42,656 bases of DNA, from NCBI GenBank assembly GCA_964501335.1, contig CAZCTC010000066.1, forward strand, positions 1 to 42,656, read 5' to 3'. Source of the stretch: CAZCTC01 sp964501335. Its GTDB lineage: Bacteria > Chloroflexota > Anaerolineae > B4-G1 > SLSP01. Below are positions 23,114-31,999 of the stretch, in pieces (within the stretch, counting starts at the first letter, position 1; the number at the start of each line of letters is the position of its first letter). The position numbers and the translations under genes are program-made. Under the pieces are notes generated by a model. It was not told the DNA's origin, made no database searches, and worked only from the letters and a program-made list of their open reading frames with translations.

Positions 23114-23181
23114 GGGCGGCCACATCGGGCCGCCCCTACGACAAAACCTTCTGATGTAGGGGCGCCCCTGCGTGGGCGCCC
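23114..23181. repeat. Two GTAGGGG-class palindromes between convergent genes
   Basis: 23114-23139 (inverse) is identical over 26 bases to 17968-17993. 23156-23181 (forward) matches half of the 56-bp palindrome at 5755-5810 with one difference. They occupy the gap between the plus-strand oxidoreductase and minus-strand adenine deaminase genes and may act as a bidirectional end for both transcripts. Confidence 0.8.
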
Positions 23182-23212
23182 TGAATTCGAGATCGCGCGA
23201 TTATATCAACAA
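23182..23212. other. Short spacer before the adenine deaminase stop
   Basis: ctgaattcgagatcgcgcgattatatcaac. It includes a small aatcgcgcgat-like palindrome (agatcgcgcgattat) that might help to terminate either of the convergent transcripts. Nothing else is seen. Confidence 0.3.
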
Positions 23213-24937
23213 TCAATCCGACCAAAGCGGAATGAAATCGAACTTCTCCACATCCACCAGCCCCTGATCGGTAAGCTTGAGGCTGGGAATGACCTCCAAC
23301 GCCAGAAAGCCCAGCTGCATAAAAGGATCGTGCAGCGGCGAACCCAGCTCCCTGGCCTTCGCCAGCAGCGCATCCATCTGCGATCGCACTACCCCCACCG
23401 GCTGATCCGACATCAACCCGCCGATCGGTAAAGGCAGCTCCGCCAGCACCTCATCGCCCAGCGCCACCGCCAGCCCGCCGCCCATCCGGACCACCGCCGC
23501 AATCGCTGTGAGCATCGACCGATCATCGGCGCCGGCCACGGTGATATTGTGCGCATCATGGCCCACACTCCCCGCAATGGCGCCGCGCTGCAATCCCAAT
23601 CCATGCACAAATCCCAAACCGGCTTTCCCGGTACGGCCATGGCGTTCCACCACCGCCAGCTTGAGCAGATCCCGCTCAAGATCGACGACCGCCAGCCCAT
23701 CCTGCACCGCCGGCTCCATCACCAAATGCCCGGTCACGACCTGATCGGGAATTACATCGACTACATGCAACTGTTTTCCCTGCACCGGGATCGCCAATGA
23801 AAGCCCCTCCAGATCCACATGCACGCTCCGGCGCACGCCCGAATCATCCACGATGGGGATCGACCAGGAACCGCACGGCAATCCATCGCTGGCCACCAGA
23901 CGGCCGTTGACGTAAACTCGCGCCGCCCGGAAATCGGTCAAAGCCGGCGTGACCACCAGATCGGCCCGTCGCCCGGCCGCCACCGCCCCCCGATCCCGCA
24001 ACCCGAAGGCTTCAGCCGCATGCAGGGTCGCCATTTGGATGGCCATGATGGGATCCAGCCCCTGGCCGATCGCCAGCCGCACCAGATAATCCATATGGCC
24101 CTCATCCAGCAGATCGGCAGGATGGCGGTCATCAGTAGCAAAGGCAAACCGACGGGCATTGCGTGGCGTCACGGCAGGCAACAGCGCCTTTAAGTTGTGA
24201 GCGGCGGTCGATTCCCGAATCAACACCATCATCCCGGCGCGTACCTTTTCCAGGGCCTCTTCCACCGTCATGCTCTCGTGGTCGGTCATCGGACCGCCGG
24301 CCAGATAGGCCTGCAACCATTTGCCGCTCACGCCGGGCGCATGGCCGTCGATCACTTTCCCCTGGAAAGCCAGCAATTTTTCAAGAGCGCCAGGCAATCC
24401 CAGGACTGCCCCCGGCACATTCATAAATTCCGCCAGTCCCAAAACACCTTCTTCGCCCGCCAGAGCCAGCAAATCATCGGCCTCCAGCGTCGCCCCGGAA
24501 GTCCCCATGGAGGTAGCCGGAACACAGGAGGGCAAATTGATCAAAACGCTCAACGGAAGGCCGCGCGAAGCCTCCAGCATATAACGAATGCCGGCAGCTC
24601 CGGCCACATTGGCAATTTCATGGGGATCGGCGATAACGGTCGTCGTGCCGTGAGGCGTGACCGCACGGGCAAACTGCGCCGGCACCACCATCGACGATTC
24701 GATGTGGACATGGCCGTCGATGAGGCCCGGCACAACGACCGCACCGCCCAAATCATGGACTTCGTTTCCCGCATAATCCCCCCCCACACCGGCAATCCAG
24801 CCGCCGGCAATGGCAACATCACCGCGCAGCAACTCACCGGTGAAGACATTCAGGATCAGCCCGTTCTTTAAAACCAGATCGGCCGGCGCATCGCCGCGAG
24901 CCACGGCCAACAAATGCACGAATTCGTCTCGGTTCAT
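23213..24937 (-). CDS. ade: Adenine deaminase (Ade/AdeC family)
   Basis: A 574-residue amidohydrolase-superfamily enzyme converting adenine to hypoxanthine and ammonia. Metal-site motifs are GLIDGHVHIESS (about 71-82) and IADPHEIANVAG (about 103-114), both typical of this family, with DGHAPGVSG (about 196) and FATDDRHPADLL (about 265-276) supplying further ligands. The C-terminal adenine-deaminase domain contains GSVGHDAHNITVAG and AAVVRMGGGLAVALGDE. Length is normal (540-600). AAGGAG lies 8 bases upstream of ATG. Hypoxanthine would be a natural feed for the molybdenum hydroxylase encoded about 20 kb to the left, but the two loci are separated by unrelated genes and the enzyme also serves ordinary purine salvage. 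Confidence 0.95.
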   Translation of the reverse strand: MNRDEFVHLLAVARGDAPADLVLKNGLILNVFTGELLRGDVAIAGGWIAGVGGDYAGNEVHDLGGAVVVPGLIDGHVHIESSMVVPAQFARAVTPHGTTTVIADPHEIANVAGAAGIRYMLEASRGLPLSVLINLPSCVPATSMGTSGATLEADDLLALAGEEGVLGLAEFMNVPGAVLGLPGALEKLLAFQGKVIDGHAPGVSGKWLQAYLAGGPMTDHESMTVEEALEKVRAGMMVLIRESTAAHNLKALLPAVTPRNARRFAFATDDRHPADLLDEGHMDYLVRLAIGQGLDPIMAIQMATLHAAEAFGLRDRGAVAAGRRADLVVTPALTDFRAARVYVNGRLVASDGLPCGSWSIPIVDDSGVRRSVHVDLEGLSLAIPVQGKQLHVVDVIPDQVVTGHLVMEPAVQDGLAVVDLERDLLKLAVVERHGRTGKAGLGFVHGLGLQRGAIAGSVGHDAHNITVAGADDRSMLTAIAAVVRMGGGLAVALGDEVLAELPLPIGGLMSDQPVGVVRSQMDALLAKARELGSPLHDPFMQLGFLALEVIPSLKLTDQGLVDVEKFDFIPLWSD

Positions 24938-25326
24938 CCAGGGCTCCTTAATATTTTATATTTCGACCTGTGCGGTGGTTCATTAGCATAGATGACGATC
25001 AGCCTGCACCCCGCAACAGGTATTTTTCAGGTTAAAAACGACGCGCGGGATCGGGGGAGGAGAGTTTTTTGTTTATGTTTGGGTGCGCCTCAGAAGGCGC
25101 ACCCAAACATAGCTTTTTCCAGAGCCGCCCCGGCGATGCTTTCTGAAGCCCTCCCCCTCATCGCATTGCCGGCGGCGCATCTTCACAAAAAATCTCCCCA
25201 AAAGCGCGTCGCACCTGTACAACTGCAGGGGGGAGGGTTTGGGAGGGGGCCAGCACCCAAACATAGCTTTTTCCAGAGCCCCGGATAAGCGTATTCGGAG
25301 GCGAACGAAACCATATATAAGTTTCA
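24938..25326. repeat. Composite hairpin element, partial, in a 389-bp gene-free gap
   Basis: A terminal motif cgacctgtgcgg (24964-24975), cccgcaacagg (25010-25020), a cgacgcgcgggat motif, T run and class A hairpin 25075-25110 (atgtttgggtgcgcct, loop caga), then agctttttccagagcc. The right terminal repeat is replaced by CT/GA text (25140-25250, ccctccccctc ... gggggaggg) and a second agctttttccagagcc. I see no gene. Confidence 0.7.
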
Positions 25327-27063
25327 TTATCCTAACAGACCGCCAAAAAGCTTTTTCAAGGCGCCGGCAGGTTTTTGGGAGCGCACATCGGCAGTCTGGC
25401 CGTTGACCACCACCACATAGGTCTCCCCCTTCAACCGGCAATGGGCCACCCAGAACGGCACCAACAACAGCTTATAATACTCCACCGCAATCCCCGCCGA
25501 GCTGATATAGGTCTCATGGCTTTCACCGTTGACCATCGTATCGATATGGATTTCCACCCGACTGCGGCAATCATCCAAAGCGCGAGAACGGGCCACCAGT
25601 GAAGCATCGGAAACCGAAATCTGATAGACTTCCGCCGGCCAATCAGCCAGATAGCGAGGATCGTAAGGCTCCAGATGCTCCAACATAAAATCATCAAAAA
25701 CTTTGCCCAAATCCATCGGCAACCGATGGCTGGCCGGCACCCGCAAATCGCCCAACAATACCGCTTCCACACCGTTAAACGTCTCGCCCGGTCCCAAAGC
25801 CTTGCTGGCCTCCATCAATCCGTTGATCGGAGAAACCATCCCGATCACCAACCCGGCCGCCATCGAACTGTTCCGACGGGTTACGGCACAGGTCCACCGG
25901 GCTTCACCCCCCACCTCGAAAGTCCACATCGGCAAATAAAGTCCTCGAAGGGCAGAAGACTGAGCCTCACGCATCCACTTCTCTCGCTGGGCCCATTCCC
26001 GATAGGCCACTTTGGCCTCCGTCTCAGAAATGGCAAAAGGCACGACTCCCTGCGGCAAAATCAGCTCCTGGGGCGGCAACTCCACCACATGCGGGGCGCT
26101 GCAATAAGCACAACTCAAAGAAAGCAATCCCGGGGAAAGCAGGAAGGTCGCCCCGCAGCTCTGACATTTAAAGGATTTTGTCTGCGTAGGACGGGTATGC
26201 CCTTTGGCCGTCGCCAGCGTCAACATGAAATCCTTTTCCTCGGCTTCCGAATTGTTCAACGCCTGGATCAGGGTCATTTCATAGCCGCAGTAATCGCAAC
26301 GGATCATATTCCGTCCGGGCTGGAAGGCCATCTTTCCGCCGCAGCGCCCGCAGACATAACGCCGGGAAATGGCCGCCTGAAGACGGTTTTGGGGAGGAAC
26401 CGCATCGCCACTGGAAAAACTGGAAACAGACGGTGTAACTGGAGGGGGGAGCGGAGCCGGTTCCGGTTCAGGGATCGACACCGGATCGGACCGGCGCTGA
26501 GCCAGGACTTCAAGTCCCCGGCGTGCCGCCAGATGCTCGGGATTGATAGTCAAGACTTGCTGTAAATAAGAGCGCTTCTGCGCCAGATCATCGCAGACCT
26601 CGGTCAACCAGAGCCAGGCTTGAATCCGCTGCTCGGGTTGCAGCGCACCCTGCAAAGCCTGAGTCAAAAGGGAGCGGGCCTCTTCTTTGCGCCGCTCACG
26701 AGCCGCAGTCACACCCTGAGCCAGCAAAACAACCGCATCGGCCGCCGTCGCCGGAGCCTCACCGGCCAGCGCCAGCAAATCGGGATCGATGACTTCTTCG
26801 GCCTTCAACTTACCGTCGAGGAGCCCCAGAGCCCGACGCGCCCGGGCATTGTAGGGCTCCATAGCTAAAATTTCTGAAAGGAGATCCCGTTTCTTGGCCG
26901 GATCGTCGACCATCTCGCTGAGCCAGTAGGTCGCCTCCAACCGCTGTTCCTGATTACCGTCACTCCGCAAAACCCACTCCAGATAGAAACGGGCCTCTTC
27001 TCTGGAATTGGCTCGGGCCGCCGCAATGCCGCGTACCAATAAATCACGCACGCCTTCGGACAT
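25327..27063 (-). CDS. Duplicated helical-repeat plus double zinc-ribbon protein, unknown function
   Basis: A 578-residue protein with no family I can name. The N-terminal part holds two copies of a 70-residue TPR-like unit: one about residues 5-75 (EEARFYLEWVLRSDGNQEQR ... LLSEILAMEPYNARARRALGLL) and one about 105-175 (EEARSLLTQAL ... LQQVLTINPEHLAARRGLEVL). After a Pro-rich linker come two zinc ribbons, CGRCGG...CDYCGYE (about 236-260) and CQSCGA...CAYCSAP (about 300-325). The C-terminal 250 residues include LRGLYLPMWTFEVGGEARW and resemble the region following zinc ribbons in proteins often called primosomal-like or zinc-ribbon YjdM-type; I make no functional claim. Met at 27063 is chosen because AAGGAGA lies 9 bases upstream; the frame extends to 27120. 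Confidence 0.8.
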   Translation of the reverse strand: MSEGVRDLLVRGIAAARANSREEARFYLEWVLRSDGNQEQRLEATYWLSEMVDDPAKKRDLLSEILAMEPYNARARRALGLLDGKLKAEEVIDPDLLALAGEAPATAADAVVLLAQGVTAARERRKEEARSLLTQALQGALQPEQRIQAWLWLTEVCDDLAQKRSYLQQVLTINPEHLAARRGLEVLAQRRSDPVSIPEPEPAPLPPPVTPSVSSFSSGDAVPPQNRLQAAISRRYVCGRCGGKMAFQPGRNMIRCDYCGYEMTLIQALNNSEAEEKDFMLTLATAKGHTRPTQTKSFKCQSCGATFLLSPGLLSLSCAYCSAPHVVELPPQELILPQGVVPFAISETEAKVAYREWAQREKWMREAQSSALRGLYLPMWTFEVGGEARWTCAVTRRNSSMAAGLVIGMVSPINGLMEASKALGPGETFNGVEAVLLGDLRVPASHRLPMDLGKVFDDFMLEHLEPYDPRYLADWPAEVYQISVSDASLVARSRALDDCRSRVEIHIDTMVNGESHETYISSAGIAVEYYKLLLVPFWVAHCRLKGETYVVVVNGQTADVRSQKPAGALKKLFGGLLG

Positions 27064-27144
27064 GCCGCTCTGTTCTCCTTTCGCGGTCCAGCTTCTCCCA
27101 TTATAGAAGAGAGCCCCCACCCGTCAATTTTAGGGAGAATAAAT

Positions 27145-27179
27145 TATATTTTCGCGCCCTGTCAGGGCGCGAAAATATA
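27145..27179. repeat. Class A solo hairpin, cgcgccct core
   Basis: Sixteen-base arms (tatattttcgcgccct) around a three-base loop, lying between the VIT-family stop (27190) and the zinc-ribbon gene start. Confidence 0.85.
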
Positions 27180-27189
27180 TCAATCATAA

Positions 27190-27897
27190 CTAACCTCCAA
27201 AAAGCGCGCCGATGGCATACCCCACCAGCGCCGAAGCGATGCCGATCACGGTCATCTGCACGCCGGAACGGAGCGGCCGCCCAACCGTCATCCGGGCTTT
27301 ATAGACACCCACGACAAAAAGTGCCAGCGCCGAAATCACCAAAGAGATGCCGATAGCCGTCAGACGGGAGACGCTGCCCGAGGCCAGAAAAAAGAAAGGC
27401 AACAAGGGTATCAAGGAACCGCCCATGGCCGAGAAGCCCACAATCGCCGCACTGCGCACCGCTGAAGTCTCATCGACCGGCTGCAACTTCAACTCATCGG
27501 CCATCATCACCTGCAACCAGGTCTCTTCATTCGCCGTGATCTGCCGCACGACCTCTTCCAGTGCCTCGCCTTTCAGCCCCCAATCCCGGTAGATCTGGCG
27601 CACCTCCTCGCGTTCCACCTCCGGCAGCTCCCGGATCTCACGCCGTTCACGCTCCAGCTCGGCGCGGTAGAAATCGCGGTCGGCCAGGGTGCTGGTATAG
27701 GCCACCGCCGCCATGGAAATGCTCTCCGCGAAAGTCGCAGCCAACCCACCCGCCAGCACAATCTTCGGGTCGGGAGTCGCGGCCGCTACCCCCAAAATCA
27801 CGCCGAGCACATTGACCAGTCCATCCTGGCCACCCAGGATAATGTCGGAAAGAGCGCCGCCCCCGCCATGGGGTTCCGAATGTTTAGCCGTTGTCAT
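27190..27897 (-). CDS. VIT1/CCC1-family transporter
   Basis: A 235-residue membrane protein of the vacuolar-iron-transporter-like (VIT1/CCC1, DUF125) family, likely moving Fe2+ or Mn2+. It opens with the family motif SDIILGGQDGLVNVLGVILG (about 16-35), then GGLAATFAESISMAAVAY (about 52-69). A charged cytosolic helical section (about 75-150, ERERREIRELPEVEREE) holds the Glu residues that bind metal in this family. The C-terminal half has three hydrophobic helices ending in ALVGYAIGALFGG. GGGAGG precedes the ATG by 7 bases. Length is normal. Whether it detoxifies or redistributes metal is not indicated by neighbours. Confidence 0.9.
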   Translation of the reverse strand: MTTAKHSEPHGGGGALSDIILGGQDGLVNVLGVILGVAAATPDPKIVLAGGLAATFAESISMAAVAYTSTLADRDFYRAELERERREIRELPEVEREEVRQIYRDWGLKGEALEEVVRQITANEETWLQVMMADELKLQPVDETSAVRSAAIVGFSAMGGSLIPLLPFFFLASGSVSRLTAIGISLVISALALFVVGVYKARMTVGRPLRSGVQMTVIGIASALVGYAIGALFGG

Positions 27898-27990
27898 AAA
27901 AGCCTCCCTTAAGTTTTACGAAGTGGAGTCGCCCCGACAGGGCGTTCTGTCTTGAAAATAGGGCTTGCTGGCCCTCTATCCCCACCCCGG

Positions 27991-28034
27991 CCCTCCCCTT
28001 TCCCCCAAAGACGCAGATGGGGGAAAGGGGAGGG
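27991..28034. repeat. CT/GA inverted repeat with perfect 16-bp arms (class D)
   Basis: ccctcccctttccccc pairs with its exact complement across a 12-base loop. It lies between the DUF3592-like gene and the VIT-family gene, upstream of the latter. Confidence 0.8.
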
Positions 28035-28047
28035 AGTGTGTTTTTAA

Positions 28048-28083
28048 GGGGATTTGCACGCCTTCTGAGGCGTGCAAATCCCC
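28048..28083. repeat. Class A-like hairpin, gcacgcct core
   Basis: Sixteen-base arms (ggggatttgcacgcct) around a tctg loop, 13 bases beyond the DUF3592-like stop. The outer arm is ggggattt instead of the usual T-rich arm, so it is an atypical member. Confidence 0.8.
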
Positions 28084-28095
28084 CTATCTCATTTT

Positions 28096-28734
28096 TTAAA
28101 GATTGTCCGATTTGACCTCAGCCCGCTTCAACCACTTCTCCACCCGGAAAACCCGGGGATCTTTCGGCCAGTAACGGATCTGCGCGTAATCGCCTTCACG
28201 GATTCTGCGGTAAGTAAACCAGGACACATCATGTTGAATAATACCAAGAAGTGGAATTGTATATGCAACATGATAAACGGTCCGAGTTCCACTACGTGGA
28301 CTCGTAACCGTGCTGGTAAAACATCTCGAAATCTCTGTACGGACACGAACCCCTTGCCAATCAACCCGGCAACCTTTATAAAAAAGAGATAAACAATGCC
28401 AGGACAACCATAAAAGCATAAACGCTCCCATTCCACCTAAAAGAATAAGACTGGGATTTATGGAACTTCCACTTTCCAAAAACGCCAGGATATCCTGAAT
28501 CTGCAAAATAAGAGTTTCGCCTAGAATCATGCCACCCCATCGGGCCAGCACAAGAAAACAAATAAACATTACCCAGCTCGGGAACAGAAGTGGCGGCATT
28601 TTAGGAGAATACTTTCGATGATCCAACCATGTCGAAAAATCAAATTTCCAGTGATCATCAGGGAAATCAGCAAAAGACTGCAATGCCAGGAAACCAATCA
28701 CCATAAAGGTAAGAACATTGTCGATTATTTGCAT
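28096..28734 (-). CDS. DUF3592-like membrane protein
   Basis: A 212-residue membrane protein. Hydrophobic segments are visible at about 5-22, 49-70 and 95-118. The C-terminal soluble part (about 120-205) has VDWQGVRVRTEISR, VYHVAYTIPLLG and GDYAQIRYWPKDPRVFRVEKW, which resembles DUF3592 domains (a small beta fold, often in bacterial envelope proteins). No catalytic motif is seen. Base composition is clearly lower in GC and wobble GC than its neighbours, which suggests recent acquisition or weak selection. The start at 28734 has no strong ribosome-binding site, so the N terminus is uncertain. Function unknown. Confidence 0.65.
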   Translation of the reverse strand: MQIIDNVLTFMVIGFLALQSFADFPDDHWKFDFSTWLDHRKYSPKMPPLLFPSWVMFICFLVLARWGGMILGETLILQIQDILAFLESGSSINPSLILLGGMGAFMLLWLSWHCLSLFYKGCRVDWQGVRVRTEISRCFTSTVTSPRSGTRTVYHVAYTIPLLGIIQHDVSWFTYRRIREGDYAQIRYWPKDPRVFRVEKWLKRAEVKSDNL

Positions 28735-29140
28735 ATAATCATTTCCTGAAAAAGTTTCATGTTTTCAGTTAGCGATTACCGACATCCCGCAAGCGCCCCT
28801 TTCCCCCTAAGATGCGCCGCGCGGGATGAGGAAAAGAGTTTTTTTGTTTATGTTTTGGCGCGCATCAGAATGCGCGCCAAAACATAGGCTTTTTCCAGAG
28901 CCTCCCCGGCGACGCTTTCTGATGCCCTCCCCCTCACATCCATGCCGGCGACGCATCTTCAAAAAGAAATTCCCAAAAGCGCGCTATCCCCTGACAACCG
29001 CAGGGTGCGAAGCAGGGTCAGGGAGGGGGCCGGCGCGCCGAAACGTAGGCTTTTTCCAGAGCCTCCATAATCATTCGCGCGCCTTCCCAAGGGAAAGGCG
29101 CGCGAAATAATTTACTCTTATACTGTCTACTAACTGCTGG
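28735..29140. repeat. Repeat-filled gap with class A hairpins 28850-28885 and 29072-29108
   Basis: I see no gene. The left part is a partial composite element in inverse orientation (cccgcaagcgcc, gatgcgccgcgcgggat, T run, hairpin atgttttggcgcgcat with caga loop, then aggctttttccagagcc). CT/GA text follows (about 28925-29030), then a second aggctttttccagagcc, and a bulged hairpin next to a heptamer tract (29123-29143) that holds the alaS stop codon. Confidence 0.7.
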
Positions 29141-29143
29141 CTA
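29123..29143 (-). repeat. Heptamer microsatellite carrying the alaS stop codon
   Basis: Plus-strand heptads ctgtcta, ctaactg, ctggcta. The last CTA (29141-29143) is the complement of the alaS TAG stop, in the same register as at 436-449 and 7554-7581. Confidence 0.75.
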
Positions 29144-31870
29144 CTTCTCTTTAACCATTCCCTCGACGACCGAACGGGCATGCGCCAGCGCCTCGTCCAG
29201 TTTGGCGGCATCCTTCCCGCCGGCCTGAGCCATGTCGGGGCGCCCACCGCCGCCACCGCCCACGACCCGGGCCACTTCCTTGAGCAGGTTGCCGGCATGG
29301 ACTCCGCGCTTGACCAGCGCCGGGGTCGTCGCTGCAATGAACATGGGCTTCTCATCGATCAGGGTGCCGAGCACTACCACGCCGTCGCCCACATGCCCAC
29401 GGAACCAGTCGGCCATCGAGCGCAGCGTCTCCACATCGCCCGCTTCCACCCGCGCCGAAAGGAACGAGACTCCGTTGACCGTTTCGACCTTCGCCAGCTG
29501 AGCCTCAAAGGCAGACCGCGCCAGCTTGAGGTTCAATTGCTCGATCTCCTTGCGACTGGCCCGCAGATCTTCATCCAGCCGGACCGCGCGGGCCGGCAGA
29601 TCGTCCGGCGTCGTTTCGAGCCGGGTCGCCGCTTCTTCCTGGCGAGCCCGCAGCGCCTGCATGGCCAGCACGGCCCCCCGCCCGGTCACAGCTTCCACAC
29701 GCCGCTTGCCCGAACCGATGCTCTCCTCTGCCACAATAAAGCAGGAGCCGATATCTCCGGTGCGCATGACATGCGTGCCGCCGCAGAGTTCCTGGCTGAA
29801 AGCATCCTCACCCTCATGACCGACCCGCACCACGCGGACCACATCGCCGTATTTCTCTTCAAACAGGGCGATCACGCCCTGCTTCAATGCGTCGCGATAA
29901 TTCTCCTGCCGTACCACCACAGCGTAATTCGCCAGGATCGCCTCATTGACCCGGCGCTCGATCTCCACCCGCTGCTCCGTTGTCAAGGGGGCATTGTGCC
30001 CGTAGTCGAAGCGCAGCCGCTCCGGCGCGACGAGCGAGCCGGCCTGCGCCACATGGCCGCCCAAAACCTCCCGCAGCGCCCGATGCAACAGATGCGTCGC
30101 CGTATGATTGCACATAATGTCCCGGCGCCGGGCCGCATCGACCTCAGCCCGCACGGCATCCCCAACTTTCAGCGTCCCGCTGATCACATGGCCCACATGG
30201 AGCACCATTCCGGGAGCCGGCCGCCGTACATCCTCGACCGCCATTTCCCAATCGGGCCCCACGATCCGCCCGTGATCCGAAACCTGACCGCCCGACTCGA
30301 CATAGAAGCAGGTCTGGCTCAAGGCCAGTTCGACCGCATCGCCTGCCTCGGCACTCTCCCCCAGCCCATCGCCGCGGATCAGGCCCCACACCTTCGCCTC
30401 CACCGCCAGCACGCTGTAAGGATCGTAGTGCATCCCTTCCGGATGGTCCGCCTTGATCTGTTCCACCAGCATGGGATAAAGTCTGGCATGCTCGTCGGCC
30501 GTCATGGTGAAATCGCCCGCCGCCCGCGCCTTCGCCCGGGATTCCTCGCGCACGGTGCGATATTCGGCCTCATCGACCTTCAACCCGGCCTCTTCGGCCA
30601 CATCGCGGGTCACCTCAAGCGGCAGCCCCAACGTATCATAAAGGAAGAAAGCCTCACGCCCCGAGATAACCGCCTCACCGGCAGCCTTGACGCGCGCCAT
30701 CACCTCATCCAATCGGGTCAACCCCTGATCCAGGGTGCGGAAGAAGCGCTCTTCCTCGCCCGTAATCGTCGCCCGAATGAAGGCGGCCCGCTGCGGCAGT
30801 TCGGGGAACTGAGCCCCCATCATGGCAATCACCTCATCAGCCAGATCGGCCAGGAACGGCGTCGTGAAGCCCAGCTTGCGCCCGAAACGCACCGCGCGGC
30901 GCAACACCATCCGCAGCACATAACCGCGCCCTTCGTTCGCCGGCAGAACACCGTCGCCGATCAGAAAGGTGATTCCCCGGATATGGTCCGCAATAACCCG
31001 ATAAGCGACCAGATTGGCCTCCCGCTCCGCGTCGGTATGACCGGTCATCGCTTGAGTCTTCTTGATCAACGGCAGGAAGAGATCCGTGCCGTAATTGGAA
31101 TCCGCACCCTGCAAAACCGAAACCAACCGCTCGAAGCCCATGCCGGTATCGACATGCTTCGCCGGCAACGGTTCCAGATGGCCGTCGGCAAAACGGTTGT
31201 ACTGGATGAAAACGAGGTTCCAGATCTCCATAAAGCGGGCGCAGTCGCCGTTCACGCTGCACACATGGCCGGGAAGATGCGACTTATTGCAGGTCTCAGG
31301 GCCGCGGTCGTAATGGATTTCACTGCTAGGGCCGCAGGGACCGGTATCGCCCATTTCCCAGAGATTATCCTTGCGCCCGAAGAACGTGATGTGATCGTGC
31401 TGGATATCGGTCTCGCTGCGCCAGTAACCGGCCGCCTCCTCGTCCGTGCCCAGATCGCCCTTGTCGTCTTTGAAGATGGTGCACCAGATCCGCTCCTTCG
31501 GCAGGCCGTAAACTTTGGTCAGGAGTTCCCAGGCCCAGGCAATCGCCTCTTTCTTGTAATAATCGCCGAACGACCAGTTGCCCAGCATTTCAAAGAGGGT
31601 ATGATGGGTGCCGTCGCGCCCTACATCCTCCAGATCGTTATGCTTTCCCGAAACACGCATACATTTCTGGGTATCGGCAGCACGGCGATAGGGCCGGGAA
31701 CCGGTTCCCAGGAAAACGTCTTTGAACTGATTCATGCCGGCGTTGGTGAAGAGCAAGGTCGGGTCGTTTTGCGGCACCAGGCTGGCGCTGGGGACAATAG
31801 CATGTCCATGCGCAGCAAAAAAGTCTAAAAAGGCCTGTCGGATTTCGGCGCTGGTCGGTTTTCCAGTCAT
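29141..31870 (-). CDS. alaS: Alanyl-tRNA synthetase
   Basis: A 909-residue class II aminoacyl-tRNA synthetase that charges tRNA-Ala and edits mischarged Ser or Gly. The N terminus has EIRQAFLDFFAAHGHAIVPS and FTNAGMNQFKDVFLG (motif 1 and dimer region). The editing domain has HTATHLLHRAL (about 587-597) and CGGTHVMRTGDIG (about 694-706), together giving the zinc-binding His/His/Cys/His set. The C-terminal DHHA1-like domain has the Gly-rich GGGGGGRPDMAQAGG near the end. Full length and intact. AGGAGA lies 7 bases upstream of ATG. No T-box-like leader was recognised in 31871-32247. Its stop codon lies in a heptamer microsatellite. Confidence 0.98.
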   Translation of the reverse strand: MTGKPTSAEIRQAFLDFFAAHGHAIVPSASLVPQNDPTLLFTNAGMNQFKDVFLGTGSRPYRRAADTQKCMRVSGKHNDLEDVGRDGTHHTLFEMLGNWSFGDYYKKEAIAWAWELLTKVYGLPKERIWCTIFKDDKGDLGTDEEAAGYWRSETDIQHDHITFFGRKDNLWEMGDTGPCGPSSEIHYDRGPETCNKSHLPGHVCSVNGDCARFMEIWNLVFIQYNRFADGHLEPLPAKHVDTGMGFERLVSVLQGADSNYGTDLFLPLIKKTQAMTGHTDAEREANLVAYRVIADHIRGITFLIGDGVLPANEGRGYVLRMVLRRAVRFGRKLGFTTPFLADLADEVIAMMGAQFPELPQRAAFIRATITGEEERFFRTLDQGLTRLDEVMARVKAAGEAVISGREAFFLYDTLGLPLEVTRDVAEEAGLKVDEAEYRTVREESRAKARAAGDFTMTADEHARLYPMLVEQIKADHPEGMHYDPYSVLAVEAKVWGLIRGDGLGESAEAGDAVELALSQTCFYVESGGQVSDHGRIVGPDWEMAVEDVRRPAPGMVLHVGHVISGTLKVGDAVRAEVDAARRRDIMCNHTATHLLHRALREVLGGHVAQAGSLVAPERLRFDYGHNAPLTTEQRVEIERRVNEAILANYAVVVRQENYRDALKQGVIALFEEKYGDVVRVVRVGHEGEDAFSQELCGGTHVMRTGDIGSCFIVAEESIGSGKRRVEAVTGRGAVLAMQALRARQEEAATRLETTPDDLPARAVRLDEDLRASRKEIEQLNLKLARSAFEAQLAKVETVNGVSFLSARVEAGDVETLRSMADWFRGHVGDGVVVLGTLIDEKPMFIAATTPALVKRGVHAGNLLKEVARVVGGGGGGRPDMAQAGGKDAAKLDEALAHARSVVEGMVKEK

Positions 31871-31956
31871 GGGTTCTCCTAAAATAATTCAAGAAGTCCG
31901 GGATAAATTCAGCGTGATTGTAACGGCAAGGGGGAACTCTGTCAACCTTCCCCCTT

Positions 31957-31981
31957 CCTGGTCAGGGCAGCCCTGACCAGG
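31957..31981. repeat. cctggtcagggc hairpin upstream of alaS
   Basis: Perfect 12-base arms around a single base, 86 bases upstream of the alaS start and downstream of the SpoIIM-family gene. It is not of class A. It could terminate the SpoIIM transcript or be a leader structure of alaS. Confidence 0.5.
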
Positions 31982-31999
31982 AGGGGATATTTTATTTTT

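Noticed and set aside
29180..31828. An 882-residue plus-strand frame opposite alaS
   Set aside because: Arg/His/Pro-rich with no known fold, antisense to a complete AlaRS.
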